Shown: piece by piece, positions 34,612 through 43,064 of the stretch
Layout of the letters: every line of letters begins with the position of its first letter
Numbering within the stretch: the stretch's first letter is position 1
NCBI GenBank assembly: GCA_902491765.1
Contig: CABUIY010000011.1
Span: 5,949-69,948, forward strand
DNA length: 64,000 nucleotides
Reading direction: 5' to 3'
Source of the DNA: an uncultured Collinsella sp.
GTDB lineage: Bacteria > Actinomycetota > Coriobacteriia > Coriobacteriales > Coriobacteriaceae
Program-made: the position numbers and the translations under genes
The notes under the pieces: model-generated
Databases searched by the model: none
The model's input: only the letters and a program-made list of their open reading frames with translations
Told to the model about the DNA's origin: nothing

Positions 34612-37499
34612 TCGAGGACGCTGTTTCGTCGGGAACGCCGCAGTTTGTCATCGATTCCTATGCCACGCTTGCCGAGCGCGCCAAAACCCAATCGTTTGGT
34701 CTCATCGAGGAAGATGTTATCGTCCTCGATACCGAGACCACGGGTCTTTCGGTGCAGGACAATGAACTGATTGAGATCTCGGCTGCCCGCCTTTCGGGCC
34801 GCGAGGTTGTCGATCGGTTTGATACCTTCGTGCATCCCAAGCAGCTGATTCCCGCCGAGATTACCGAACTCACGAGCATTACAAATGCCGATGTGGTGGA
34901 TGCCCCATCGGCCGTCGAGGCCGTGGCCGCTCTCGCCGATTTTGTCGGCGGCTGCCCGGTGATTGCGCATAACGCCACCTTCGATCGTTCGTTTATCGAG
35001 TCGGTCAAGGGCGGTGTCAACGTCAGCGACATCTGGATCGATTCGCTGGCACTGTCGCGCATCGCACTTCCGCGCCTGGCCTCGCACAAGCTGTCTTTTA
35101 TGGCCGACCTGTTTGGCTGCGACTCGGTGTCGCACCGCGCCAACGCCGATGTCGACGCCCTGTGTGGCGTGTGGCGTGTGTTGCTCGTGGCGCTCTCCGA
35201 CTTGCCTCAGGGCTTAATGGCGCGTCTGGCCGACATGCACCCCGACGTGCCCTGGTCTTATCGTCCCATCTTCTCGTTCTTGGCGGGACAGAACCCCGGT
35301 TCCATCTTCTCTCTCAGCGCCGCCCGCGCCGACGTACTCAAGGCCGATCGGGCCGATGATCGCGTTGATGCGGACGAGCTACCGGTCCTTAAGATGCCGA
35401 GCCGCGAGGAAATCGAGGCGGACTATGCCCCGGGCGGTCTGGTTAATCGCATGTATCCCACGTACGAGCCGCGCGATGAGCAAATCGCGATGGCGCTCGA
35501 GGTCCGTGACGCGCTCGTTACGGGAACGCATCGCGTGATTGAGGCGGGGACGGGCGTCGGCAAATCGATGGCCTATCTGGTGCCTTTTGCCGAGGCAGCG
35601 CGCCGCAACAACATCACGGTTGGTATCGCGACTAAATCGAATAATCTTGCCGACCAGCTCATGTATCATGAGCTGCCCAAACTTGCCGAGCAGCTGGAAG
35701 GAGGCCTATCGTTTTGCGCCCTCAAGGGCTATGACCACTATCCATGCTTGCGCAAGCTTGAGCGCATGAGCCGTGGCCAAGTCGAAATTACGACTAAGCG
35801 TGATCCTGCCGACACGCTTACGGCAGTCGCGGTCATCATGGCGTACGTGTGTCAGTCGGCCGATGGCGACCTCGACTCGCTCGGCATTCGCTGGCGCAGC
35901 GTCAACCGTCCCGACTTTACGACGGCGTCGCGCGAGTGCGCCCGTCGCCTATGCCCGTTTTTCCCCGATAAATGCCTGGTCCACGGCGCCCGCCGTCGCG
36001 CGGCGCATGCCGATGTGGTGGTCACCAACCATTCCCTGCTGTTCCGCAACGTTGCGGCCGAGGGCAGAATCTTGCCTCCAATTCGTCACTGGGTGATCGA
36101 TGAGGCCCACTCCATCGAGCGCGAGGCTCGCCGTCAATGGGCGCGCGTGGTGTCGGCGGATGAATCGCGCGTTCTGTTTGAGCGCCTGGGCGGCTCGAGC
36201 ACCGGTGCACTGAGCCAGGTTTCCCGCGATTTGGCAGCTTCGGAGGGCTCTACGCTCTACCTGGGTCTAACCGCCAAGGCAACGTCGACGGCCGCGCGCG
36301 CGAGCATGGCAATCGCCGATGTGTTTGACGGCGTTCGCGAGCTTGGCCGCCGTGCGCGCGGGGGCTATGACAATGCGAACCTATGGATTGGCCCCGAGCT
36401 GCGCGAATCTGACGACTGGCATGATTTCTTACAGTCGGCCTACACTGCCATCGACGCATTGGAACAAGCTGACAAGAGCGTCGACGCGCTGGTACAAGCC
36501 GTCGCCGCCGACAAGCCCGAGGTTGTTGTCGACCTGGGTGATATCTCGCGCCGCCTACACGAGCTGGTCGAGAACCTCAAGCTCATCATTGACGGTACCG
36601 ACGAACACTACGTGTACTCGCTGCAAGTCAATCGCAGATTGCGCGCCGGCGGCGAGTCGATGACCGCGGAGCGCATCGATATTGGTGAGGCCTTGGCAAC
36701 CGAGTGGCTGCCCGAGGTCCACACGGCTATCTTTGCATCGGCGACCATGACGGTTTCCAAGAGCTTTGAGCACTTTAACCACGCCGTCGGCCTCGATCGC
36801 ATCGGTGCCTCGACATCATCGTCGCTGCACTTGGATTCGAGCTACGACTTCGATTCGAACATGGCTGTAGTCGTTGCGGGCGATATCCCCGATCCGCGCG
36901 ATCGCGAGAGCTATCTTACGGCGCTCGAGCGCGTGCTGGTCGACGCCCATCTTGCCATGGGCGGATCGGTGCTCACACTGTTCACCAATCGGCGCGACAT
37001 GGAAGACCTGTACGCCCGCGTCGAGCCCAAGATGGCTCGTGCGGGTCTGGAACTCAACTGCCAGCAGCGCAACTCGTCTCCTCGCCGTCTGCGCGATCGC
37101 TTTATCAACGAACCGACCTCGTCGCTCTTTGCGCTTAAGGCCTTTTGGGAGGGGTTTGACGCCAGCGGCGAGACGCTGCGCTGCGTCATCATCCCCAAGC
37201 TGCCGTTTTCGAGCCCTACAGACCCGCTCTCATGCGAGCGCAATCTGCGTGAAGACCGCGCTTGGGCGCGCTATTCGCTGCCCGAGGCCGTGCTCGAGGT
37301 CAAGCAGGCCGCCGGTCGCCTCATTCGCTCATCGACCGATTGTGGCGTACTCATCTTGGCCGACCCGCGCCTGGTGACGAAGGGCTACGGCAAGAAATTC
37401 TTAACGTCGCTGCCCACGAGTTCCTATCAGCGCATCGAGTCGGCACAAATCGGGCACTATCTACAGTTGTGGCGCGCGCGCCACGAGCGGCGCCGCTAA
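34605..37499 (+). CDS. DinG-type helicase with exonuclease domain
   Basis: A 964-residue fusion. Residues about 35-210 are a DnaQ-type 3'-5' exonuclease (VLDTETTGL, AHNATFDRSF, HRANADVDA). The rest is an XPD/DinG superfamily-2 helicase: AGTGVGKSMAYL (Walker A), four cysteines in YPCLRKL and ECARRLCPFFPDKC suggesting an iron-sulfur cluster, VIDEAHSIE (DEAH box) and a C-terminal QAAGRLIRS motif. Similar fusions exist in Firmicutes; a role in repair or fork clearing is likely. It overlaps ddl, an odd partner. Confidence 0.88.
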   Translation: MLIEDAVSSGTPQFVIDSYATLAERAKTQSFGLIEEDVIVLDTETTGLSVQDNELIEISAARLSGREVVDRFDTFVHPKQLIPAEITELTSITNADVVDAPSAVEAVAALADFVGGCPVIAHNATFDRSFIESVKGGVNVSDIWIDSLALSRIALPRLASHKLSFMADLFGCDSVSHRANADVDALCGVWRVLLVALSDLPQGLMARLADMHPDVPWSYRPIFSFLAGQNPGSIFSLSAARADVLKADRADDRVDADELPVLKMPSREEIEADYAPGGLVNRMYPTYEPRDEQIAMALEVRDALVTGTHRVIEAGTGVGKSMAYLVPFAEAARRNNITVGIATKSNNLADQLMYHELPKLAEQLEGGLSFCALKGYDHYPCLRKLERMSRGQVEITTKRDPADTLTAVAVIMAYVCQSADGDLDSLGIRWRSVNRPDFTTASRECARRLCPFFPDKCLVHGARRRAAHADVVVTNHSLLFRNVAAEGRILPPIRHWVIDEAHSIEREARRQWARVVSADESRVLFERLGGSSTGALSQVSRDLAASEGSTLYLGLTAKATSTAARASMAIADVFDGVRELGRRARGGYDNANLWIGPELRESDDWHDFLQSAYTAIDALEQADKSVDALVQAVAADKPEVVVDLGDISRRLHELVENLKLIIDGTDEHYVYSLQVNRRLRAGGESMTAERIDIGEALATEWLPEVHTAIFASATMTVSKSFEHFNHAVGLDRIGASTSSSLHLDSSYDFDSNMAVVVAGDIPDPRDRESYLTALERVLVDAHLAMGGSVLTLFTNRRDMEDLYARVEPKMARAGLELNCQQRNSSPRRLRDRFINEPTSSLFALKAFWEGFDASGETLRCVIIPKLPFSSPTDPLSCERNLREDRAWARYSLPEAVLEVKQAAGRLIRSSTDCGVLILADPRLVTKGYGKKFLTSLPTSSYQRIESAQIGHYLQLWRARHERRR

Positions 37500-38413
37500 A
37501 GCGGACAGACGAGGGATTTTGCCATATCGCACAGACGCTCTGACAGGGCGGGGTCATCCAAGATGCGGATGGCCCCGCCCGCTGCGATTACCTGGCTTAA
37601 CAGCCAGCGCTCGGAGCCGTAGCGCACATTCACTGTTGAGCTGTCCGCCCCATTGGGTTCAATCGACATAATGCCGGGCCAGTCTAGGCTCTCTGCCAAG
37701 GCGCGCGGCATGAGAAGCTTCGCGCTCCGCTCCGCCTGGGCGAGAGAGTCGTGGAGGGTCGCGGGCTCTGGTGCGTGGCGCACGACGGAGTCGTCGGTCA
37801 AGGCCAGGCCCTCGATTTTATCCATACGATAGGTACGCTGCTCGTCGACCGTGACATCCCAGGCAATCAGATATGTTTGGTCGCCGTTTGTTGTGATGCG
37901 CAAGGGGTCGACCAAACGCTCGCGCGCTTGTGTGTCATCCATCGAGCGATACGAGATGCGGCAGCGAACGCCGTCCCGAATGGCGCAGCTCAGCTGCTGC
38001 CAGTGCGATCCGTGGGCGACGGTGTCAACGACGCGCTGGTTGTAGCCGAGCTCTTTGGGAAGAAGGGCGCGCCGTATTCGAGCCGCTGCTTGGGGTTCGA
38101 TCCCCAATGATTCAAGTTCATGGTTGAGCACAGCGCCCTCGGCGGCGCTCAGGCGCAGCGGTAGCACGCGCCCCGCATCACCGGTGAGGACCACGCACTC
38201 GCCGCGGCGTTCGCAGATAATACGTGCGCCCGATTCTCGGTCCGCAAGCGTCGAGACGATCTCGAGAATCTCGTCGAGCGATGCCCCCGTGATATCAAAG
38301 CGGCTGCAAAGCTCGTCTCGTGTCATGCCATTCTCGCTGGCGGCGTAGAGGGCCTCCATGATATCGATGGCGCGCGAGAGTCTTTGCTCGCTGGTGAGTT
38401 TACGCACGGGCAT
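37496..38413 (-). CDS. WYL-domain regulator, PafC-like
   Basis: A 305-residue protein with an N-terminal helix-turn-helix region (GMTRDELCSRFDITGASLDEIL) and a WYL domain (CRISYRSMDDTQARERLVDPL). Such pairs, PafB-PafC, respond to DNA damage in mycobacteria by binding single-stranded DNA. Here the start overlaps the end of the second WYL gene by 14 bases, so the two are co-translated. It converges on the helicase gene, whose stop overlaps its own. The damage-response role is inferred. Confidence 0.85.
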   Translation of the reverse strand: MPVRKLTSEQRLSRAIDIMEALYAASENGMTRDELCSRFDITGASLDEILEIVSTLADRESGARIICERRGECVVLTGDAGRVLPLRLSAAEGAVLNHELESLGIEPQAAARIRRALLPKELGYNQRVVDTVAHGSHWQQLSCAIRDGVRCRISYRSMDDTQARERLVDPLRITTNGDQTYLIAWDVTVDEQRTYRMDKIEGLALTDDSVVRHAPEPATLHDSLAQAERSAKLLMPRALAESLDWPGIMSIEPNGADSSTVNVRYGSERWLLSQVIAAGGAIRILDDPALSERLCDMAKSLVCPL

Positions 38414-39422
38414 GCTCGTGCACCGTCCTTTCGATGAGGTGATTCCACGCCTGCTTGAGAGAATTGGGGGCGACGGGCCTCATGCCATCCATGGCATGGG
38501 CCATGCAAAACGAGGCTGCGGCTTCAAAGTCGCGCACGTCAACGGTCCAGGTCCACTCTGCTTCGGTGCGCGTGAGTTCGCCTCGTCCGCGTGTGAGACC
38601 GCTGACCATATCGGCCTGCGCCTCACGCGCGAACGAGAACGTAGCCGCAACGGGTGGACGGTCGGCAAAATCGAACTCAAAGAATAAGTAATCGTTGAGG
38701 TTGAAATCCGCAGGAATGGCGTAGGGTTTCGAAGGTCTCCAGGCGCGAATGATGCGGTCACAGCGGAATGTCCTGATGTCGTCGGTGGCATTGTCGAGGC
38801 CGCAGAAGTATGCCGTGCCCTCGCGCTCGAACATGCCGTAGACGCAAACGGTCCGCTCGCGTTGTTCGCCGCGTCCGTTTTGGTACAAAAAGCGCAGCGC
38901 GCAACGCTCGGCAAAGGCACTCCATACCGCATCGACGGCGGGAGAGCGGCGGGTCGGTGCCTCTCCTGTCGTCGACATGCCGGTGAGGTAGGCAATCTTG
39001 GAGCGAATGTCGGCAAGCGGCGCGGCAAAGGCGGATGAGCCTGCCGCGAGTGTCTGGTCGATGGCATTGAGCAGGATGTCGGCATCGTCTGCGGTGATGA
39101 GACCGCCCGCGGCAAACGTGTGCTCGCGGTCGATCGTCCACGCGCTCTCCTCGGTTTCCTGCGCTCCGGCAGCACGAACCTCCCTGATAACGATGCCGCG
39201 TTCGAGCAGCTTGTCGCGATCGCGGCGGAACTTACGTTTGTCCGAGTCGATATTGCCCGAGCCGTATCCCAAATCGGAATCCAGGACGATCTGCTCGGTC
39301 GTCAACGGTTCGGGAGAACTGTTGAGTACAAAGAAAAGGTTGAGGATGCGCTGAGCCGTTTTATCGAAACCGGGCTCCGAACTTCCCTTTTTAATTGTCG
39401 CGGTCGCGTCGCTTGCCGTCAT
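38400..39422 (-). CDS. WYL-domain regulator, PafB-like
   Basis: A 340-residue partner of the gene at 37496. It has a helix-turn-helix at residues about 20-90 (KTAQRILNLFFVLNSSPEPL then TTEQIVLDSDLGYGSGNIDS) and a WYL-type domain (ALRFLYQNGRGEQRERTVCV) with a C-terminal extension. The ATG has GCGAGGA upstream. Together the pair probably form a heteromeric transcription activator. Confidence 0.83.
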   Translation of the reverse strand: MTASDATATIKKGSSEPGFDKTAQRILNLFFVLNSSPEPLTTEQIVLDSDLGYGSGNIDSDKRKFRRDRDKLLERGIVIREVRAAGAQETEESAWTIDREHTFAAGGLITADDADILLNAIDQTLAAGSSAFAAPLADIRSKIAYLTGMSTTGEAPTRRSPAVDAVWSAFAERCALRFLYQNGRGEQRERTVCVYGMFEREGTAYFCGLDNATDDIRTFRCDRIIRAWRPSKPYAIPADFNLNDYLFFEFDFADRPPVAATFSFAREAQADMVSGLTRGRGELTRTEAEWTWTVDVRDFEAAASFCMAHAMDGMRPVAPNSLKQAWNHLIERTVHEHARA

Positions 39423-39620
39423 AGAGTCCTCGCATGAGAAGGTGGTTTGCTGCCATGATTTTAGTCCGATATGGAGATTAGGCTATATCCTTGTCCGCTC
39501 GGGGCGTTAAGATGGCCCGAATTCGGTCGTTTGCGCTCGCTCGGGGTATACTTTCGACTATATACGGTTCTAATGTGCATGCATTGGGCCTATTTGTCGG
39601 ATTATGGATGTGGAGCGCAC

Positions 39621-42600
39621 ATGGCGAACACCCAGAACTATATTAACCACCTGCTGCAGAACACCGGCATTACGCCGGCATGCAGCGAAGAAGAGCGCTT
39701 GGCTGCCGAGGATATCGCTCAGATCTTCCGCAACCACGGCTTTGATCCCGAGGTTCAGGAGTTCAATGCCCCGGCGCCCAGTAGGTTGGCATTTGCCGTT
39801 ACCGGTATTCTGGCGTTTGCCGGCGCCCTGCTAATGGGCATCGGCGGCGGTATCGGCTTGGTCGGCACCTTGCTGGCCATTGTCGGTGCCGTGCTCTACG
39901 TGCTCGAGCGCACGGGACATCCCGTGGTTTCGCGCCTGGGAAAGACCGGTGTGAGCCAAAATGTCATCGCCTATCACAAGGCCTCGGGCCCGCTTGCGTC
40001 TCCGCGCAACCGCCCGGTCGTCGTGGTGGCCCACTATGATTCCCCCCGTGCCGAGCTCCTTGCTCGCGAGCCCTACGCTCCGTATCGCGCGCTCATCGCC
40101 AAGCTCCTGCCTGTCGCCACGATCGCGCCCGCGGCTGTCGCCATCCTGCGTATCCTGCCGCTCCCCGGCGTGCTCAAGGTGCTGCTGTGGGTTGTCGCGA
40201 TTTTGGCCTCCCTCGTGGCACTGGCCAACGCCGCCAATATCATCTCCAACCGTTTTGTGCTTCCCTACACGTCTGGCGCGGTGTGCAACAAGTCCTCTGT
40301 TGCCGCTATGCTCGGTGTCATGGACAACGTCGCCCCCTATCAGGGCGAAAACGAGTTCCCCGACGACATTCCATTCGATACCTATTTTGGCGAGCAGAAG
40401 CGTCGCGCCGAGGAAATGGCGCGCGCGGCGGCCGAGTATGCCGCGGCCCAGCAGCAAAACGACTACGGCAACACCATTGAATATGAGGAACCTTCCTGCG
40501 ACGAGGACGAGTTTAGCCAGCCGGTGGCGCCTGTCGACGCACCCGAGCAGGACGAGGCTTTTGATGGACAGATCGATGGTTTTGAGGGTGCCTCTGCCGA
40601 CGAGACGCTGATCGGCGTTATCGCCCCCGAGGCTCAAGACCAGACTGCCCAGGCCGAAGTGTCCACCGAGGAACAGTCTGTCGCCGAGCCGGCGGAGGAG
40701 CCTGCGGCGGTCGAAGCCGCCGAGCCTGAGCCCAAGCTCTATCGCAATGCCGCCGGCAATATCCGCTTTGGTTCGGATGCCATCCGTGCGCTCGGCATGC
40801 TTCCCGAGTCCTGCGCGCTCGATTACGAAGAGGGCGAGGAGCCGACGTTCGAGCCGGAGCCTGCTCCCGTTGCACAGGAGCCCGCACCCGCGGCAAATAC
40901 GGCTATTGCTCCCGCCGAGCCGGTCGCTGCCCCTGTTGCCGCCGCGGAGTCTGACGCAAAGCCCGCGCTCGATTCTGCAGCCGGTCTGGATATTCTGGCG
41001 CCTGCCGCTCCGGCACAGGTTGAAGACGAGACCGCCGACGAAGACTACGACGAGTATCCGCAGCGCGTGTCCTATGAGAGTGACACCGATTTCTCGGCCG
41101 AGCTTCCCTCGACAACGCCCCATGCCGATATCGCTTCTGCGTTCTCCTCGATTGGTGCCAGCGCTTCTAGCTTCTTTAAGGGCGCCTTTGCGAAGGGCAA
41201 GAAGTTCGTCGACGACTTTGAGGAAAAGCGTGCCGCTGCCCGCGAGGCCGCCGAGCGGGAGGCCATCGCCCAGCAGCAGGCCGCCGAGGCCGAGCGTGAG
41301 CGTGCGGCACAGGAGTTCGAGCAGAGCGAGAACGAGCAGCCGAAGCCTGTCGATGCCGCCGACGCCACGACGTCCTTCGAGGCTCCGCAGCCGACATCCG
41401 CTGACGTTGCCGAGGCTACGACGTCTTTTGAGGCGCAGCAGCCGGTCGATGGCACCATGTCATTCGATGCCACGATGACGTTTGAGAAGCAGGGCACCGC
41501 AATTGCCGAGCCTCTTCCCATCTCCGATGATGCCCAGGATGCCGCCGATGATTCGGTTGTCGACGAGGCCGATTCCGTTGAGGCCAGCGCACCCGAGCAG
41601 GTCGAGGCTCCTGTTATGGAGCAGGAGCCCCCTGCGATTGACGAGGCTCCCAAGACGGATGAGTCCAGGCCTTATTCTACGCAGATCTTTACCATGCCCG
41701 CGCCGAGCGACCCCGGTGCCACGGTGGCCAATGTCGCTCCCACGCAGGACGAGACAGTGGACTCCCTCATGGCGCAGATTTCGTCTCAGGTGCCTCCGCG
41801 CCAGCAAATGAATATCCCCGATCCGGCCTCCGCGCCCGCACCCTCTTCGTCGCCGCTGGCCTCGGTCCCCGATCCGTCGCTGCCTTCGATGCAACAGGCC
41901 AACGTCGCGTCCCGCACGTCGCTGTTCGATCTTCCCGATCCTTCGGCACAGACAAATGATCCCTTTGCGACGGCGCAGGGCCCCGAGCCCACATCGGCAC
42001 CGGTCGCGACCCCCATGCCCATCTCCTCGGGCGCACAGCCGCTCGAGACCATCTCGGCTCCTGCTTCGACGGGCGCCAAGCCGCAGAAGCGTGGCCTAGG
42101 TGGCTTGTTCGGTCGCAAAAAGAAGAACGAGCAGGACAGCATGAGCGACTGGCTGGGCGTCGAGGACGATTACGATGCCAAGAAGTCCGGCCGCGGCATT
42201 GGCTCGTGGGATAACTTCGAGGATGACGACGACGGTTGGAAGGGCGGTGCCACCTCCTCCGATGGTGCTTCTGCCGAGGATATGCTCTCGGCCGTTGCCT
42301 CCATGGGTGACGATGAGCTGCTCGGCCACGATATCTGGTTCGTCGCAACGGGCGCGTCCGATTGCGACGGCGCCGGCATGAGGGCGTTTTTGGCCTCGCA
42401 TCGTGACAAGCTCCGCGGTGTGTTCTTCATCAACCTCGAGTCTATCGGTGCCGGCAGGCTTTCGGTGGTAACGGTCGAGGGCGAGCAGCAGCTGTTTAAG
42501 GGCGATCGCCGCATCATGAACCTTGTCAGCAAGGTGTGTAAGTCGTTCCACGTCGATTGCGGCACGTTCGAGATGCCCTATGCAAAAACCGATGCATCCG

Positions 42601-42758
42601 CAGCGCTCGAGGCGAGCCGTCGCGCCCTTACGATCGCCGGTGTGGACGGCCCGCGCCTTGCCTGCGCTCGCACCGAGGATGACCTGCCGTACAACGTCAA
42701 TCCGACCAATATCGCTACGGTGTCCGAGGTCGTGACCGAGGTCATTCGTCGTTCGTAG
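39621..42758 (+). CDS. Membrane M28-like protein with a large insert
   Basis: A 1045-residue protein. Residues 1-235 and 894-1045 together resemble a zinc aminopeptidase of family M28, but two pairs of hydrophobic helices (about 55-95 and 158-208) sit in the first part. Between the halves is an insert of about 640 residues, rich in Ala, Glu, Pro and Asp, certainly low-complexity. Of the five usual metal ligands only the His of VVAHYDS (138) is clear. The Asp site reads VCNKSSVAAM, the Glu-Glu site reads ATGASDCDG, the third acidic site is NLES, and the last His is replaced in ARTEDDLPYN. I infer an inactive relative. The ATG has GGAG upstream. Confidence 0.7.
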   Translation: MANTQNYINHLLQNTGITPACSEEERLAAEDIAQIFRNHGFDPEVQEFNAPAPSRLAFAVTGILAFAGALLMGIGGGIGLVGTLLAIVGAVLYVLERTGHPVVSRLGKTGVSQNVIAYHKASGPLASPRNRPVVVVAHYDSPRAELLAREPYAPYRALIAKLLPVATIAPAAVAILRILPLPGVLKVLLWVVAILASLVALANAANIISNRFVLPYTSGAVCNKSSVAAMLGVMDNVAPYQGENEFPDDIPFDTYFGEQKRRAEEMARAAAEYAAAQQQNDYGNTIEYEEPSCDEDEFSQPVAPVDAPEQDEAFDGQIDGFEGASADETLIGVIAPEAQDQTAQAEVSTEEQSVAEPAEEPAAVEAAEPEPKLYRNAAGNIRFGSDAIRALGMLPESCALDYEEGEEPTFEPEPAPVAQEPAPAANTAIAPAEPVAAPVAAAESDAKPALDSAAGLDILAPAAPAQVEDETADEDYDEYPQRVSYESDTDFSAELPSTTPHADIASAFSSIGASASSFFKGAFAKGKKFVDDFEEKRAAAREAAEREAIAQQQAAEAERERAAQEFEQSENEQPKPVDAADATTSFEAPQPTSADVAEATTSFEAQQPVDGTMSFDATMTFEKQGTAIAEPLPISDDAQDAADDSVVDEADSVEASAPEQVEAPVMEQEPPAIDEAPKTDESRPYSTQIFTMPAPSDPGATVANVAPTQDETVDSLMAQISSQVPPRQQMNIPDPASAPAPSSSPLASVPDPSLPSMQQANVASRTSLFDLPDPSAQTNDPFATAQGPEPTSAPVATPMPISSGAQPLETISAPASTGAKPQKRGLGGLFGRKKKNEQDSMSDWLGVEDDYDAKKSGRGIGSWDNFEDDDDGWKGGATSSDGASAEDMLSAVASMGDDELLGHDIWFVATGASDCDGAGMRAFLASHRDKLRGVFFINLESIGAGRLSVVTVEGEQQLFKGDRRIMNLVSKVCKSFHVDCGTFEMPYAKTDASAALEASRRALTIAGVDGPRLACARTEDDLPYNVNPTNIATVSEVVTEVIRRS

Positions 42759-42780
42759 ACAGACCCGCTAAGGAGTCAGC

Positions 42781-42999
42781 GTGTTTTCGTACATCAAGCG
42801 CCATTGGCCCATCTATCTGATTTTGACCCTGATCGCTATCGCATTGGGTTTTGGGGCCGCGTATGTCGTTGGCGTTAAGGGCTCGACGCCCGAGACGACA
42901 ATGAACGAAGAGGTGGAGCAAGAGCAAAGTTTGGGTGCCGACGGTATTTCCGAGTCCGATCAGGCAGCCATCGATGGCGGTTCGTCATCTGCTGAATAG
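42781..42999 (+). CDS. Small single-helix membrane protein
   Basis: 72 residues, family unknown: a basic start, one membrane helix (IYLILTLIAIALGFGAAYVVGV) and an acidic tail that would lie outside. The GTG start has AAGGAG 6 bases upstream. It follows the M28-like gene by 22 bases and ends in a shared terminator, so the two may work together. Confidence 0.7.
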   Translation: MFSYIKRHWPIYLILTLIAIALGFGAAYVVGVKGSTPETTMNEEVEQEQSLGADGISESDQAAIDGGSSSAE

Positions 43000-43021
43000 C
43001 CGATTCATCGTTTATGCCCAA

Positions 43022-43060
43022 GGCGGGCGAGCCGGGAGACTGGCTCGCCCGCTTTTTTAT
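43022..43060 (+). terminator. Terminator after the small membrane gene
   Basis: gcgggcgagcc / ggctcgcccgc with an 8-base loop and six T, then A and T. Confidence 0.9.
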
Positions 43061-43064
43061 CGTG

